NCBI GenBank assembly: GCA_900556135.1
Contig: USNR01000002.1
Location: forward strand, 1-61,826
Origin: an uncultured Clostridium sp.
GTDB taxonomy: Bacteria; Bacillota; Clostridia; TANB77; CAG-508
Reading direction: 5' to 3'
Length of the DNA: 61,826 nt
The notes beneath the pieces were generated by a model. That model searched no databases, had not been told where the DNA came from, and saw only the letters and a list, made by a program, of their open reading frames with translations. The translations under genes and the position numbers were made by a program. Shown piece after piece: positions 52,228-60,259 of the stretch; position 1 is the stretch's first letter; each line of letters begins with the position of its first letter.

Positions 52228-53565
52228 TTAAGCTATGTCACGTTTTTTTCGCTGTATAATCACAAACGCTGCGGCGCATATTAGTGCCGAAAGCAGCGAG
52301 CCCGCCGCAGTTGCAAGCCCCATAGGATAGAGTGTTTCGGGGAACATTGAAGACATTAAATAAGAACCGGGAACACGCACAAGCAGTATTGCAATTATAT
52401 TGTGCATAAACGAAATTCCCGATTTACCGCAGGCGCAGAAATACCCGCTGAACGCAAAGTGTATTCCGGCGAAAAGGCAATCCCACGCGTAGCCGCGCAG
52501 GTACCCGCCGCCGAGCCGTATGACTGCCGCGCTGTCAGTAAACAGCGATACCGCCCTGCCCGATAAAAACTGCATAATAACCGCTACCGTGCCGCCGAAG
52601 CCTGCGGCAATAAAAATTGCGTAAAGCAGCGTTTTTCTTGCACGTTCGGGCTTTTGCGCCCCGATATTCTGCGCGCCGAGCGCAGAAACGGCTGAAAGCA
52701 TAGAGGAGGGAACAAGGAACAAAAAGCCGATTATTTTTTCAACAATTCCCACCGCCGCCGCGTCATTAAGCCCGCGGCGGTTTGCTATTACGGTGATTAC
52801 CATAAAGGCAATTTGAATAAAACCGTCCTGCATGGCAACCGGCACGCCTATTTTAAGAATTTTTCCGGTTATTTGCTTATCGGGCTTTAGGTCCGCTTTT
52901 TTAAGCGCAAAGTCAGTTTTGCGCATTTTTACAAAGATAAGCGATATAACAACGCTTACAGCCTGAGATAGCGTTGTGCCGAGCGCCGCTCCCGCTGGGC
53001 CCATACCGAGAGCGCCTATAAACAGGTAATCGAGCGCTATATTGGCGGCGCATGCAACCGCTATAAAGTACATGGGGCTTTTGCTGTCCCCCATACCGCG
53101 GAAAACGGCGCTTATAATATTATACGCCGTTATAAACGGTATGCCTATAAAGCAAATCGTAAGGTAATCCACCGTGCCCGCAGCAGCGTCTGCGGGGGTT
53201 GAAACGGCGGAAACTATGGTGTTTCGCAGAATAAGCAGCAAAAATGTCAGAGTCACGGAAAGCCCCATAAACAGCGTTACGGTGTTACCCGTAAAAAGCG
53301 CCGCTTTGCGGCTGTCCTTTCCGCCCACAGCCTGACCGATATTTACCGTGGCGCCCATGGCAAGCCCCACTATCATTACCGTTAACATATGCATAACCTG
53401 CGAGCCCACGGAAACCGCGGTAGTATCGGCAACGCTGCCGAACTGACCTATTATGAGCAGATCCGCCATTCCGTAAAGGGTTTGCAGGAAAAAAGATAAA
53501 AGGTACGGCAGCGAGAAGAACAAAAGGTTCTTCATAACGCTGCCGCTTGTAAGCTCCCGTTTCAT
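52228..53565 (-). CDS. MATE-family efflux transporter
   Basis: 445 residues, twelve membrane segments. Diagnostic stretches are NLLFFSLPYLLSFFLQTLYGMADLLIIGQFG at the start, ISAVFRGMGDSKSPMYFI near 165, and LGAQNIGAQKPERARKTL near 290. It exports a cationic or drug-like compound with Na+ or H+. It begins 8 bases after the livF stop and shares its SD GGGGG, so it belongs to the liv transcript, an uncommon partner for a branched-chain amino-acid importer. Confidence 0.92.
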   Translation of the reverse strand: MKRELTSGSVMKNLLFFSLPYLLSFFLQTLYGMADLLIIGQFGSVADTTAVSVGSQVMHMLTVMIVGLAMGATVNIGQAVGGKDSRKAALFTGNTVTLFMGLSVTLTFLLLILRNTIVSAVSTPADAAAGTVDYLTICFIGIPFITAYNIISAVFRGMGDSKSPMYFIAVACAANIALDYLFIGALGMGPAGAALGTTLSQAVSVVISLIFVKMRKTDFALKKADLKPDKQITGKILKIGVPVAMQDGFIQIAFMVITVIANRRGLNDAAAVGIVEKIIGFLFLVPSSMLSAVSALGAQNIGAQKPERARKTLLYAIFIAAGFGGTVAVIMQFLSGRAVSLFTDSAAVIRLGGGYLRGYAWDCLFAGIHFAFSGYFCACGKSGISFMHNIIAILLVRVPGSYLMSSMFPETLYPMGLATAAGSLLSALICAAAFVIIQRKKRDIA

Positions 53566-53573
53566 ACAGAGGC

Positions 53574-54272
53574 TTAACCCCCGAGGTAAGCTTTTTTAAC
53601 CGAGTCGCTTTGTGCAAGCTCTGCACCCGTGCCCGAAAGGGTAATTCTGCCCGATTCAAGAACATAAGCGCGGTCGGCTATTCTGAGCGCCATTTCGGCG
53701 TTCTGTTCAACCAAAAGAATGGTAGTGCCCGCCTCGTGCAGTTCCTTAATTATATCAAATATCTGCTGAACAAGTATAGGTGCTAAGCCCATTGAGGGTT
53801 CGTCGAGCATTAAGAGCTTGGGTTTACTCATAAGCGCCCTGCCCATGGCGAGCATTTGCTGCTCGCCGCCCGAAAGCGTGCCGGCAATCTGATTTTTGCG
53901 GTGCTTAAGGCGCGGAAAACGCTCAAAAACATCCGCTATGCCTTCTTTAACATAGCCCGGCTGTGTATAAGCGCCCATTTCCAGATTTTCAAGCACGGTC
54001 ATATGCAAAAATATACGTCTGCCCTCGGGAACGTGAGCCAAACCCTTTGATACCAGCTTGTGCGCCTCGGCGTGGGTAATATCCTCGTTCATAAGGGTTA
54101 TACTGCCGGTTTTTGAGTGCATAAGCCCCGAAATGGTTTTAAGGGTGGTTGACTTGCCCGCGCCGTTTGCGCCTATAAGGGCTACAATTTCATCCTCGTG
54201 CACTTCAAGCGAAATGCCTTTAAGCGCGTGAATATTGCCGTAATAAACGTTTATATCATTTACTTTCAGCAT
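53574..54272 (-). CDS. livF: Branched-chain amino-acid ABC transporter ATP-binding protein LivF
   Basis: 232 residues from ATG 54272 (SD AAAGGAGG; the longer frame from 54338 runs inside livG). Walker A ALIGANGAGKSTTLKTISGL, signature LSGGEQQMLAMGRALM, Walker B LLMLDEPSMGLAPIL, H-loop LLVEQN, all of LivF type (MLKVNDINVYYGNIHALKGIS start). Pairs with LivG at the inner face. The start overlaps the end of livG by 17 bases. Confidence 0.94.
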   Translation of the reverse strand: MLKVNDINVYYGNIHALKGISLEVHEDEIVALIGANGAGKSTTLKTISGLMHSKTGSITLMNEDITHAEAHKLVSKGLAHVPEGRRIFLHMTVLENLEMGAYTQPGYVKEGIADVFERFPRLKHRKNQIAGTLSGGEQQMLAMGRALMSKPKLLMLDEPSMGLAPILVQQIFDIIKELHEAGTTILLVEQNAEMALRIADRAYVLESGRITLSGTGAELAQSDSVKKAYLGG

Positions 54273-55107
54273 TGCCGTCAGCCTCCTTTTTCTTTCCGAG
54301 ATACGCCTCAATAACCTTGGGGTTAGCCTTAATTTCATCCGGCGTGCCCTTTGCGATTATTTTACCGTGATCAAGCACGCAAATGCCCTCGCAAATGTTC
54401 ATAACAAGGTTCATATCGTGCTCAATAAGCATTATTGCAATATTGAAGGTATCGCGTATACGGCGAATATTTTCCATAAGCTCCGCCGTTTCTGAGGGGT
54501 TCATACCCGCCGCGGGCTCGTCAAGCAAAATAATGCTCGGGTTGGTGGCAAGCGCTCTTACAATTTCAAGTCTTCTCTGCGCACCGTAGGGCAGCGAGCC
54601 TGCCTCCTCGTTTGCAACATCTGCCATTGAGAAAAAGTCAAGCAGCTCTATTGCGCGCTCATTAGCCGTTTTTTCGGCTTTTTTATAGCCGAGACCGTGG
54701 GTGACCGAGGCGAAAAAGCCCTCTTTAATGGAGTTATGCAAGCCTACCTTAACATTATCAAGCACCGACATATTGGAAAACAGGCGTATGTTTTGAAAAG
54801 TACGCGCAATTCCCATACGGTTTACCTGCGAGGTCGTTTTGCCGGCAGTTGACTTTCCGTCCAAAATAATAGAACCGCGCGAGGGCTGATAAACGTTTGT
54901 AAGCAGGTTGAAAACTGTGGTTTTGCCTGCGCCGTTAGGGCCTATAAGACCGGCTATTTCGGTTTTGCCTACGGTAAGTGAAAATTCGTCAACTGCGGTA
55001 AGTCCGCCGAAATCAATACCCAAATGGTGAGTTTCAAGCACGGGGCGTTTATCAACATCGCGCTCGGGAACAATCGCGCCCGAGGGGTAAGGTACCATTT
55101 TATCCAT
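54256..55107 (-). CDS. livG: Branched-chain amino-acid ABC transporter ATP-binding protein LivG
   Basis: 283 residues. Walker A AGLIGPNGAGKTTVFNLLTN, the family-typical GIARTFQNIRLFSNMSVLDNVKVG, signature LPYGAQRRLEIVRAL, Walker B IILLDEPAAGMNPSE, H-loop LIEHDM. The N-terminus carries a 30-residue extension before the usual start. It overlaps the end of livM by 8 bases. SD GGGGAGG lies 9 bases before ATG. Confidence 0.94.
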   Translation of the reverse strand: MDKMVPYPSGAIVPERDVDKRPVLETHHLGIDFGGLTAVDEFSLTVGKTEIAGLIGPNGAGKTTVFNLLTNVYQPSRGSIILDGKSTAGKTTSQVNRMGIARTFQNIRLFSNMSVLDNVKVGLHNSIKEGFFASVTHGLGYKKAEKTANERAIELLDFFSMADVANEEAGSLPYGAQRRLEIVRALATNPSIILLDEPAAGMNPSETAELMENIRRIRDTFNIAIMLIEHDMNLVMNICEGICVLDHGKIIAKGTPDEIKANPKVIEAYLGKKKEADGNAESK

Positions 55108-56206
55108 TTGATTTTACCTCCCCGTTTTTATTCTTGCGGAACATTTCGTTTAATTTAATCTTAGTGTTTTCAAAAAAGAGCTTTGCTTTTGAGCTGTTTT
55201 TAAGCAGCATTACCGCAATAAGCAGTATTGCGTAAATAAGCATACGGTAGTCGCCCGCGTTTATGTTGCGTAAAAGCTCGGGCAGCATATAAAGCAGGGC
55301 GGTTGCTATAATAGTACCGAAAATATTGCCCATTCCGCCAAGCACCACGAAAACAAGAATTAAAATTGAAGTGTTAAAGTTGAACTTTTCAGCCGCGATA
55401 GCCGAGAAATTCATAGCGTAAAGCACGCCCGCCATGCCTGCCAGGGCAGCTGAGGTAATAAATGCGGTAAGCTTGTACTTTGTAATGCTTATACCTACCG
55501 ATTCGGCGGCTATGCGGTTATCCCTTATAGCGGTTATAGCGCGGCCCGAACGGCTGTAAATAAGGTTAATTACCACAAACAGGGTGAAAAGAATAAGCAC
55601 AAAGCCTGCCGTAAAGGTGGCAATTTTGGTTATACCCACCGCGCCCTGCGGGCCGTTGAGAATAATTCTGCCGTTTTTCATACCGAGGCTTGCCGCGTCC
55701 TTCATATTAACGTGAAGCCCGCTTTTATCAATACCCACATAAAGGCAGTTTATTATATTCTTTATAATTTCACCGAATGCGAGGGTAACTATTGCAAGAT
55801 AGTCGCCCGAAAGCCGCAGAACGGGTATACCGATTAAAAAGCCCATAATTCCCGCGATTATACCGCCCGCAACCATTGCGATAACAAGTCTTACGGGGTC
55901 GGACCCGACCTTATCCTGCAGAGCCGCCGTGACTATGGCTCCCGTGAACGCGCCCACGCTCATAAAGCCGGCGTGACCGAGAGACAACTCACCCAAAACA
56001 CCGACGGTCAGGTTAAGCGAGATAGCCATAACTATATATGCGCAGATAGGAATTAACTGACCGGAAATGGAGTTGCTTATCATTCCCGCGTTTTGCAGCG
56101 GGAAAAGTATTGCAAATAAAGCTATTACAAGACCGTAGGTTTTAATATTTGTTCGGGCATATTTGCTAAGCCCTTTGTATTTTGAAGCGATACTCATATT
56201 TCCCAC
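55100..56206 (-). CDS. livM: Branched-chain amino-acid ABC transporter permease LivM
   Basis: 368 residues, about nine or ten membrane segments. The LivM signature ELSLGHAGFMSVGAFTGAIV near residue 73, FLIGIPVLRLSGDYLAIVTLAFGEI and the EAA-like region SRSGRAITAIRDNRIAAESVGI are seen. It forms the channel with LivH. It follows livH by a single base. The charged C-terminal tail (KIKLNEMFRKNKNGEVKSNG) is cytosolic. Confidence 0.93.
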   Translation of the reverse strand: MGNMSIASKYKGLSKYARTNIKTYGLVIALFAILFPLQNAGMISNSISGQLIPICAYIVMAISLNLTVGVLGELSLGHAGFMSVGAFTGAIVTAALQDKVGSDPVRLVIAMVAGGIIAGIMGFLIGIPVLRLSGDYLAIVTLAFGEIIKNIINCLYVGIDKSGLHVNMKDAASLGMKNGRIILNGPQGAVGITKIATFTAGFVLILFTLFVVINLIYSRSGRAITAIRDNRIAAESVGISITKYKLTAFITSAALAGMAGVLYAMNFSAIAAEKFNFNTSILILVFVVLGGMGNIFGTIIATALLYMLPELLRNINAGDYRMLIYAILLIAVMLLKNSSKAKLFFENTKIKLNEMFRKNKNGEVKSNG

Positions 56207-56207
56207 C

Positions 56208-57089
56208 TCACACCTTTTCCGTTATCTTCTTGCCGAGCAAGCCGGTAGGCTTAACAAGGAGTACTATTATAAGCACCGAGAAAACAATAGCGTCGGACAG
56301 CTGGGTGGAAATATACGCCCTGCCGAGAATTTCTATAACGCCCAAAAGTATGCCGCCTATCATGGCTCCGGGAATTGAGCCTATACCGCCGAAAACCGCC
56401 GCCGTAAACGCCTTTATACCGGGCATTGAGCCGGTGGTAGGTATCAGCACCGGGTACGCAGAGCAAAGCAGAACGCCCGCTATTGCAGCCAAAGCGCTGC
56501 CTATTGCAAAGGTCATTGAAATGGTGCGGTTGGTGTTTATGCCCATAAGCAAAGCGGCGTCCTTATCCTCAGATACCGCGCGCATTGCCTTACCCATTTT
56601 ACCCTTTTTGGTAAAGAAGGTAAGTCCCACCATTATAAGCACGCAGGCGGCAACGGTAACGAGCGATTCGGGCGTTATTATAAGCTTGCCGTCAAATAAT
56701 GAAATGGATTTAAACGGCACTACCGATGTGAACGCACGCGGAGTGCTGCCCCAGATTATAAGCGCCGCATTCTGTAAAAAGTAGCTCACGCCGATAGCCG
56801 TTATAAGCACGGCAAGCGATGTTGCCTTTCTCAAAGGACGGTAAGCAAGGCCCTCAATAAGAATACCCAATACCGTACAAACAGCCATTGAAATAAGTAT
56901 AGACAGCACCGTGGGAATACCTAAGGTTGTGGAGCATATGTAAGAAACATACGCGCCTACCATAATAACGTCGCCGTGCGCAAAGTTGAGCATTTTCGCA
57001 ATGCCGTAAACCATTGTATAGCCGAGCGCTATTATGGCGTAAACGCTGCCGAGACTTATTCCGTTTATTAAGTTGGAAATTAAAGTCAT
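56208..57089 (-). CDS. livH: Branched-chain amino-acid ABC transporter permease LivH
   Basis: 293 residues, about eight membrane segments. LivH-type motifs: LINGISLGSVYAIIALGYTMVYGIAKMLNFAHGDVIMVGAY (first part diagnostic), the EAA-like KGKMGKAMRAVSEDKDAALLMGIN, and SMPGIKAFTAAVFGGIGSIPGAMIGG near residue 225. It is the second gene of the liv operon, 74 bases after the binding-protein gene. Confidence 0.94.
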   Translation of the reverse strand: MTLISNLINGISLGSVYAIIALGYTMVYGIAKMLNFAHGDVIMVGAYVSYICSTTLGIPTVLSILISMAVCTVLGILIEGLAYRPLRKATSLAVLITAIGVSYFLQNAALIIWGSTPRAFTSVVPFKSISLFDGKLIITPESLVTVAACVLIMVGLTFFTKKGKMGKAMRAVSEDKDAALLMGINTNRTISMTFAIGSALAAIAGVLLCSAYPVLIPTTGSMPGIKAFTAAVFGGIGSIPGAMIGGILLGVIEILGRAYISTQLSDAIVFSVLIIVLLVKPTGLLGKKITEKV

Positions 57090-57163
57090 TGCTTACACCC
57101 CTTTTAAAAATGGGAAAACGGGGTCATATAAGACCCCCTTTCCCCTATTAAACCGAATACGGA

Positions 57164-58375
57164 TTATTTATCCATACCGACGTATGCGCCGTTTTTGATT
57201 ACCATGCCCTTAGGAGACTTGGAAACCTCACCGGTGGTTTTCCATGTCATACCCGTACCGGTAAGACCGTCAAACTTAAAGGAAGAATCGGTGAACTGTG
57301 CGGTCAAAGCCTCGCATATATCGGCCGCCTTATCGCTTGCCTTTACACCCTTTGCCTTGCATGCTTCATAGAGTGCGTAAACGCAGTCATAGGTATCGGC
57401 AGCGAACTGGTTCGGAGTCTCGCCGAATTTCTCTTTGTACTTCTTAACAAAGTTCTGCGTCTTTTCATCGGTTGCGTCAGCCGTGAAAGGAGTTAAAAGC
57501 ATAACGTTTTCGGCAAGCTTTGTATCAAAGTTTTTAACTGTGAGTATACCGTCCATACCGTCAACGCCGAAGAACTTAGGTGCGTAGCCCATCTTGTTTG
57601 CCTGGGTCAGTATGAGGGATGCCGGAGTATAGTAGATCGGGAGGAAGAGCAGATCCGCACCCTTTGCCTTAGCGTCGTTAAGCTGAGCGGAGAAGTCGCT
57701 GTTGGTATCATCCGGGAAGGTGGTAGTGCTTACAATCTCAAGACCTTCTTTTTTAGCCTCGGCCGCGAATTTCTGATAGATACCGGTCGAATAAGCATCA
57801 CCGTTGTTGTAGATTATCGCAATCTTGGTGCCGAGCTTCTGCTCTTTTATATACTGAGCGGATGCAACGCCCTGGTTCGGGTCGGTAAAGCACATCTGGA
57901 ATACGTTATCCTTACGCTGAATGGTTACGTTACCGTCGCCGTCAGGCTGACCGCCTATAACGTCGGTAGAAGAAGCGGAAGGAGTAAGCTGGAAGATCTT
58001 ATCGGAATTGGTTTCGGTGGAAACAGCAATGCAGGGCTTCGTGGTAACAGTACCCATAAGGATCTGCATGCCCCAGTCTTTCAGCTTGTTGTAAGCATTG
58101 ACTGACTTTTCGGCGTCGTTTTCATCGTCTTCAAACTGCAGCTCGAACTGTACGTCCTCGCCCTTTGCGTTGATTTCCTCAACCGCAATTTCAGCAGCGT
58201 TTTTAACTGCCTGGCCGTAAATAGCCGCAGCACCGGTGATAGGTCCTATACCGCCAATTTTGATCTTGCCGCTTGAAGAGCCGCCGCTGTCTTTAGAGCC
58301 GCCGCAGCCGGCCATAGCGGTAAGAACGAGGGCAGCCGACATAGCCGCGCTCATAAATCTTACAAATTTTTTCAT
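57164..58375 (-). CDS. livJ: Branched-chain amino-acid binding lipoprotein (LivJ/LivK type)
   Basis: 403 residues from ATG 58375 (SD GAGG, 9 bases away; an in-frame TTG lies 3 codons up). The lipobox is MSAALVLTAMAGC near residue 22, followed by a Gly/Ser linker. The type I periplasmic-binding fold shows IKIGGIGPITGAAAIYGQAVKNAAEIAVEEIN at the start, LTPSASSTDVIG, and the C-terminal half with AADTYDCVYALYEAC. It delivers Leu, Ile or Val (or a related ligand) to LivHM. First gene of the operon; no clear promoter stands between it and the terminator upstream. Confidence 0.93.
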   Translation of the reverse strand: MKKFVRFMSAAMSAALVLTAMAGCGGSKDSGGSSSGKIKIGGIGPITGAAAIYGQAVKNAAEIAVEEINAKGEDVQFELQFEDDENDAEKSVNAYNKLKDWGMQILMGTVTTKPCIAVSTETNSDKIFQLTPSASSTDVIGGQPDGDGNVTIQRKDNVFQMCFTDPNQGVASAQYIKEQKLGTKIAIIYNNGDAYSTGIYQKFAAEAKKEGLEIVSTTTFPDDTNSDFSAQLNDAKAKGADLLFLPIYYTPASLILTQANKMGYAPKFFGVDGMDGILTVKNFDTKLAENVMLLTPFTADATDEKTQNFVKKYKEKFGETPNQFAADTYDCVYALYEACKAKGVKASDKAADICEALTAQFTDSSFKFDGLTGTGMTWKTTGEVSKSPKGMVIKNGAYVGMDK

Positions 58376-58438
58376 TTTAAACAACCTCTTTCAAAGTTTT
58401 TTATATTTAACAGCCCGAAAGCTGAAAAACAACAATAA

Positions 58439-58475
58439 TAAAAAATGACCTTGCCTTTTTTTGAAAAGCAAAGTC
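58439..58475 (-). terminator. Intrinsic terminator between the small ORF and livJ
   Basis: On the minus strand TGACTTTGCTTT pairs with AAGGCAAGGTCA (two G-U pairs) around an A-rich loop, then TTTTTTATT. Confidence 0.8.
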
Positions 58476-58494
58476 AGCAGGTTTACAAGCCTTT

Positions 58495-58731
58495 TCAGCT
58501 TTTAACAGGCTCATAAAAAGCCGTTTTGCTTTTCATATTTATATGTTTTAAAATTCCAATCGCTCTTATTATAATTAGCTGTAGGAAAATAATGGCGCTA
58601 ATTACAAAAAGGGACACTGTGTTGACAACAGTGCCCTCGTTAAGACGTATTAAAGAAGCAGACGAAAATTCAGGTGCGGTATTGGCATCTGTTGACTGTT
58701 CATATGATTTTGTCATAAATGAAACACGCAT
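58495..58731 (-). CDS. Small membrane protein or leader ORF upstream of livJ
   Basis: 78 residues with a consensus promoter and SD AAAGGA (9 bases before ATG 58731). The first 40 residues are polar; residues 40-60 are one hydrophobic segment (SLFVISAIIFLQLIIIRAIGIL) very rich in Ile, Leu and Val; the tail is basic. Not recognised. A strong terminator follows, and then livJ without an obvious promoter of its own. It could be a small membrane protein, or the ORF could act as a leader for control by branched-chain amino acids. A plus-strand frame over the same place (58526-58801) has no SD. Confidence 0.6.
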   Translation of the reverse strand: MRVSFMTKSYEQSTDANTAPEFSSASLIRLNEGTVVNTVSLFVISAIIFLQLIIIRAIGILKHINMKSKTAFYEPVKS

Positions 58732-58761
58732 TGTCTTTCGTCCTTTCCTTTTGTTGCACCC

Positions 58762-58790
58762 ATTTTATCACAAGCATATAATCTTGTCAA
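58762..58790 (-). promoter_or_regulatory. Promoter upstream of the small ORF and liv operon
   Basis: Minus-strand TTGACA (58785-58790), 17-base spacer, TAAAAT (58762-58767). Confidence 0.8.
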
Positions 58791-58899
58791 GTACACTTTA
58801 GCGATTTAAACTAATTTTCCGCTTTTTAATAAAAATATACGAAATTAAACTCGCATTTTGTAGAATATTGAAGAAAGATTAAAATATGCAAATTTGCTA

Positions 58900-58928
58900 T
58901 TGCATAATTATTCATTGTATGCTATACT
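58900..58928 (+). promoter_or_regulatory. argGH promoter with ArgR-like operator
   Basis: TTGCAT (58900-58905), 17-base spacer, TATACT (58923-58928). The ARG-box-like palindrome TGCATAATTATTCA (58901-58914) overlaps the -35 and spacer, a position fit for arginine-dependent repression by ArgR. Confidence 0.72.
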
Positions 58929-58972
58929 TTATGCAAAGAAAACAAGCAAATATGCAATCGGAGGAATATATT

Positions 58973-60202
58973 ATGAATAAAAAAGACATTAAAAAGGTAG
59001 TTTTGGCGTATTCGGGCGGACTTGATACTTCCATAATCATTCCGTGGTTAAAGGAAAATTACAATAATCCCGAGATTATTGCCGTTTCGGGAAATGTAGG
59101 TCAGGCAAGCGAGCTTGAGGGGCTTGAGGAAAAAGCGCTCAAGACCGGCGCCTCCAAAGTATATATAGAAGACCTTACAAAGGAATTTTTGGAAGATTAC
59201 GTTTTTCCCTGCGTTCAGGCGGACGCGCTTTATGAGGATTATATGTTAGGCACGGCGTTTGCACGCCCCCCTATAGCAAAGCGCATTGCCGAAATTGCAA
59301 TTGCCGAGGGAGCCGACGCTATTTGCCACGGCTGCACGGGCAAGGGCAACGACCAAGTAAGGTTTGAGCTTGCAATAAAGGCGTTTGCGCCCGATATTAC
59401 AATAATCGCCCCGTGGCGTGAGTGGAGCATTAAATCAAGGGAAGAGGAAATTGAGTATGCCGAGGCGCATAACGTTCCGCTTAAAATAAGCCGCGAGACC
59501 AACTACTCAAAGGATAAAAACATCTGGCATTTATCGCACGAGGGACTTGACCTTGAAGACCCGAAAAACGAGCCGCAGTACAACAAGCCGGGCTTTCTTG
59601 AAATGGGCGTATCCCCCGAAATGGCGCCCGATAAGCCGACCTATGTAACGCTCCACTTTGAAAAGGGCATTGCCACAGCGATTGACGGCAAGGAAATGGG
59701 TGCTGTGGAGCTGGTTGAAACCCTTAATAAGCTGGGCGGCGAAAACGGTATAGGCTTGCTTGATATTGTGGAAAACAGGCTTGTGGGTATGAAGTGCCGC
59801 GGCGTGTACGAGACCCCCGGCGGAGCTATTCTTTACAAGGCGCACAAGGTGCTTGAAACTATCTGCCTTGATAAAGAGACCGTACATTATAAAGCGCTTG
59901 TGGCGCAAAAGCTTGCCGACCTGGTTTACAGCGCGCAGTGGTTCACCCCGCTTACAAAGGCTATACTTTCCTTTGTTAAAACAACGCAGGAAACCGTTAC
60001 GGGCGACGTTACCCTGAAGCTTTACAAGGGCAATATGATAAACGCGGGCGTTTCTTCGCCGTATTCGCTTTATGACCCCGAAATAGCCACATTCGATGAG
60101 GACGACGTTTACAACCAGTCCGACGCTACGGGCTTTATAAACCTTTACGGCCTGCCGACGAGCGTTTACGCAAAAATGAAAGCTAAAAACAATCTCAATT
60201 AA
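58973..60202 (+). CDS. argG: Argininosuccinate synthase
   Basis: 409 residues from ATG 58973 (SD GGAGGAA; the frame is open to 58886 but begins in the promoter). The ATP-pyrophosphatase P-loop AYSGGLDTSIIIPWL is at the N-terminus, and GCTGKGNDQVRFELA, APWREWSIKSREEEIEYA and the SREtNYSKD segment of the citrulline/aspartate site are intact. It joins citrulline and aspartate. The length is normal. It is followed by argH in one operon; a hairpin lies between them. Confidence 0.96.
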   Translation: MNKKDIKKVVLAYSGGLDTSIIIPWLKENYNNPEIIAVSGNVGQASELEGLEEKALKTGASKVYIEDLTKEFLEDYVFPCVQADALYEDYMLGTAFARPPIAKRIAEIAIAEGADAICHGCTGKGNDQVRFELAIKAFAPDITIIAPWREWSIKSREEEIEYAEAHNVPLKISRETNYSKDKNIWHLSHEGLDLEDPKNEPQYNKPGFLEMGVSPEMAPDKPTYVTLHFEKGIATAIDGKEMGAVELVETLNKLGGENGIGLLDIVENRLVGMKCRGVYETPGGAILYKAHKVLETICLDKETVHYKALVAQKLADLVYSAQWFTPLTKAILSFVKTTQETVTGDVTLKLYKGNMINAGVSSPYSLYDPEIATFDEDDVYNQSDATGFINLYGLPTSVYAKMKAKNNLN

Positions 60203-60213
60203 ATTTTAAAATC

Positions 60214-60241
60214 TATGCCGCCTGAATTTTCAGACGGCATA
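60214..60241 (+). terminator. Hairpin between argG and argH
   Basis: TATGCCG-C-CTGA and CAG-A-CGGCATA around a short loop. No real T-run follows (AATTATAGGAG), so it is more likely a processing or mRNA-stability element or weak attenuator than a full terminator. Confidence 0.5.
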
Positions 60242-60259
60242 ATTATAGGAGTGCGGAAA

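Noticed and set aside
58526..58801. Plus-strand 91-aa ORF upstream of argG
   Set aside because: It has no SD and is antisense to an ORF with both promoter and SD.
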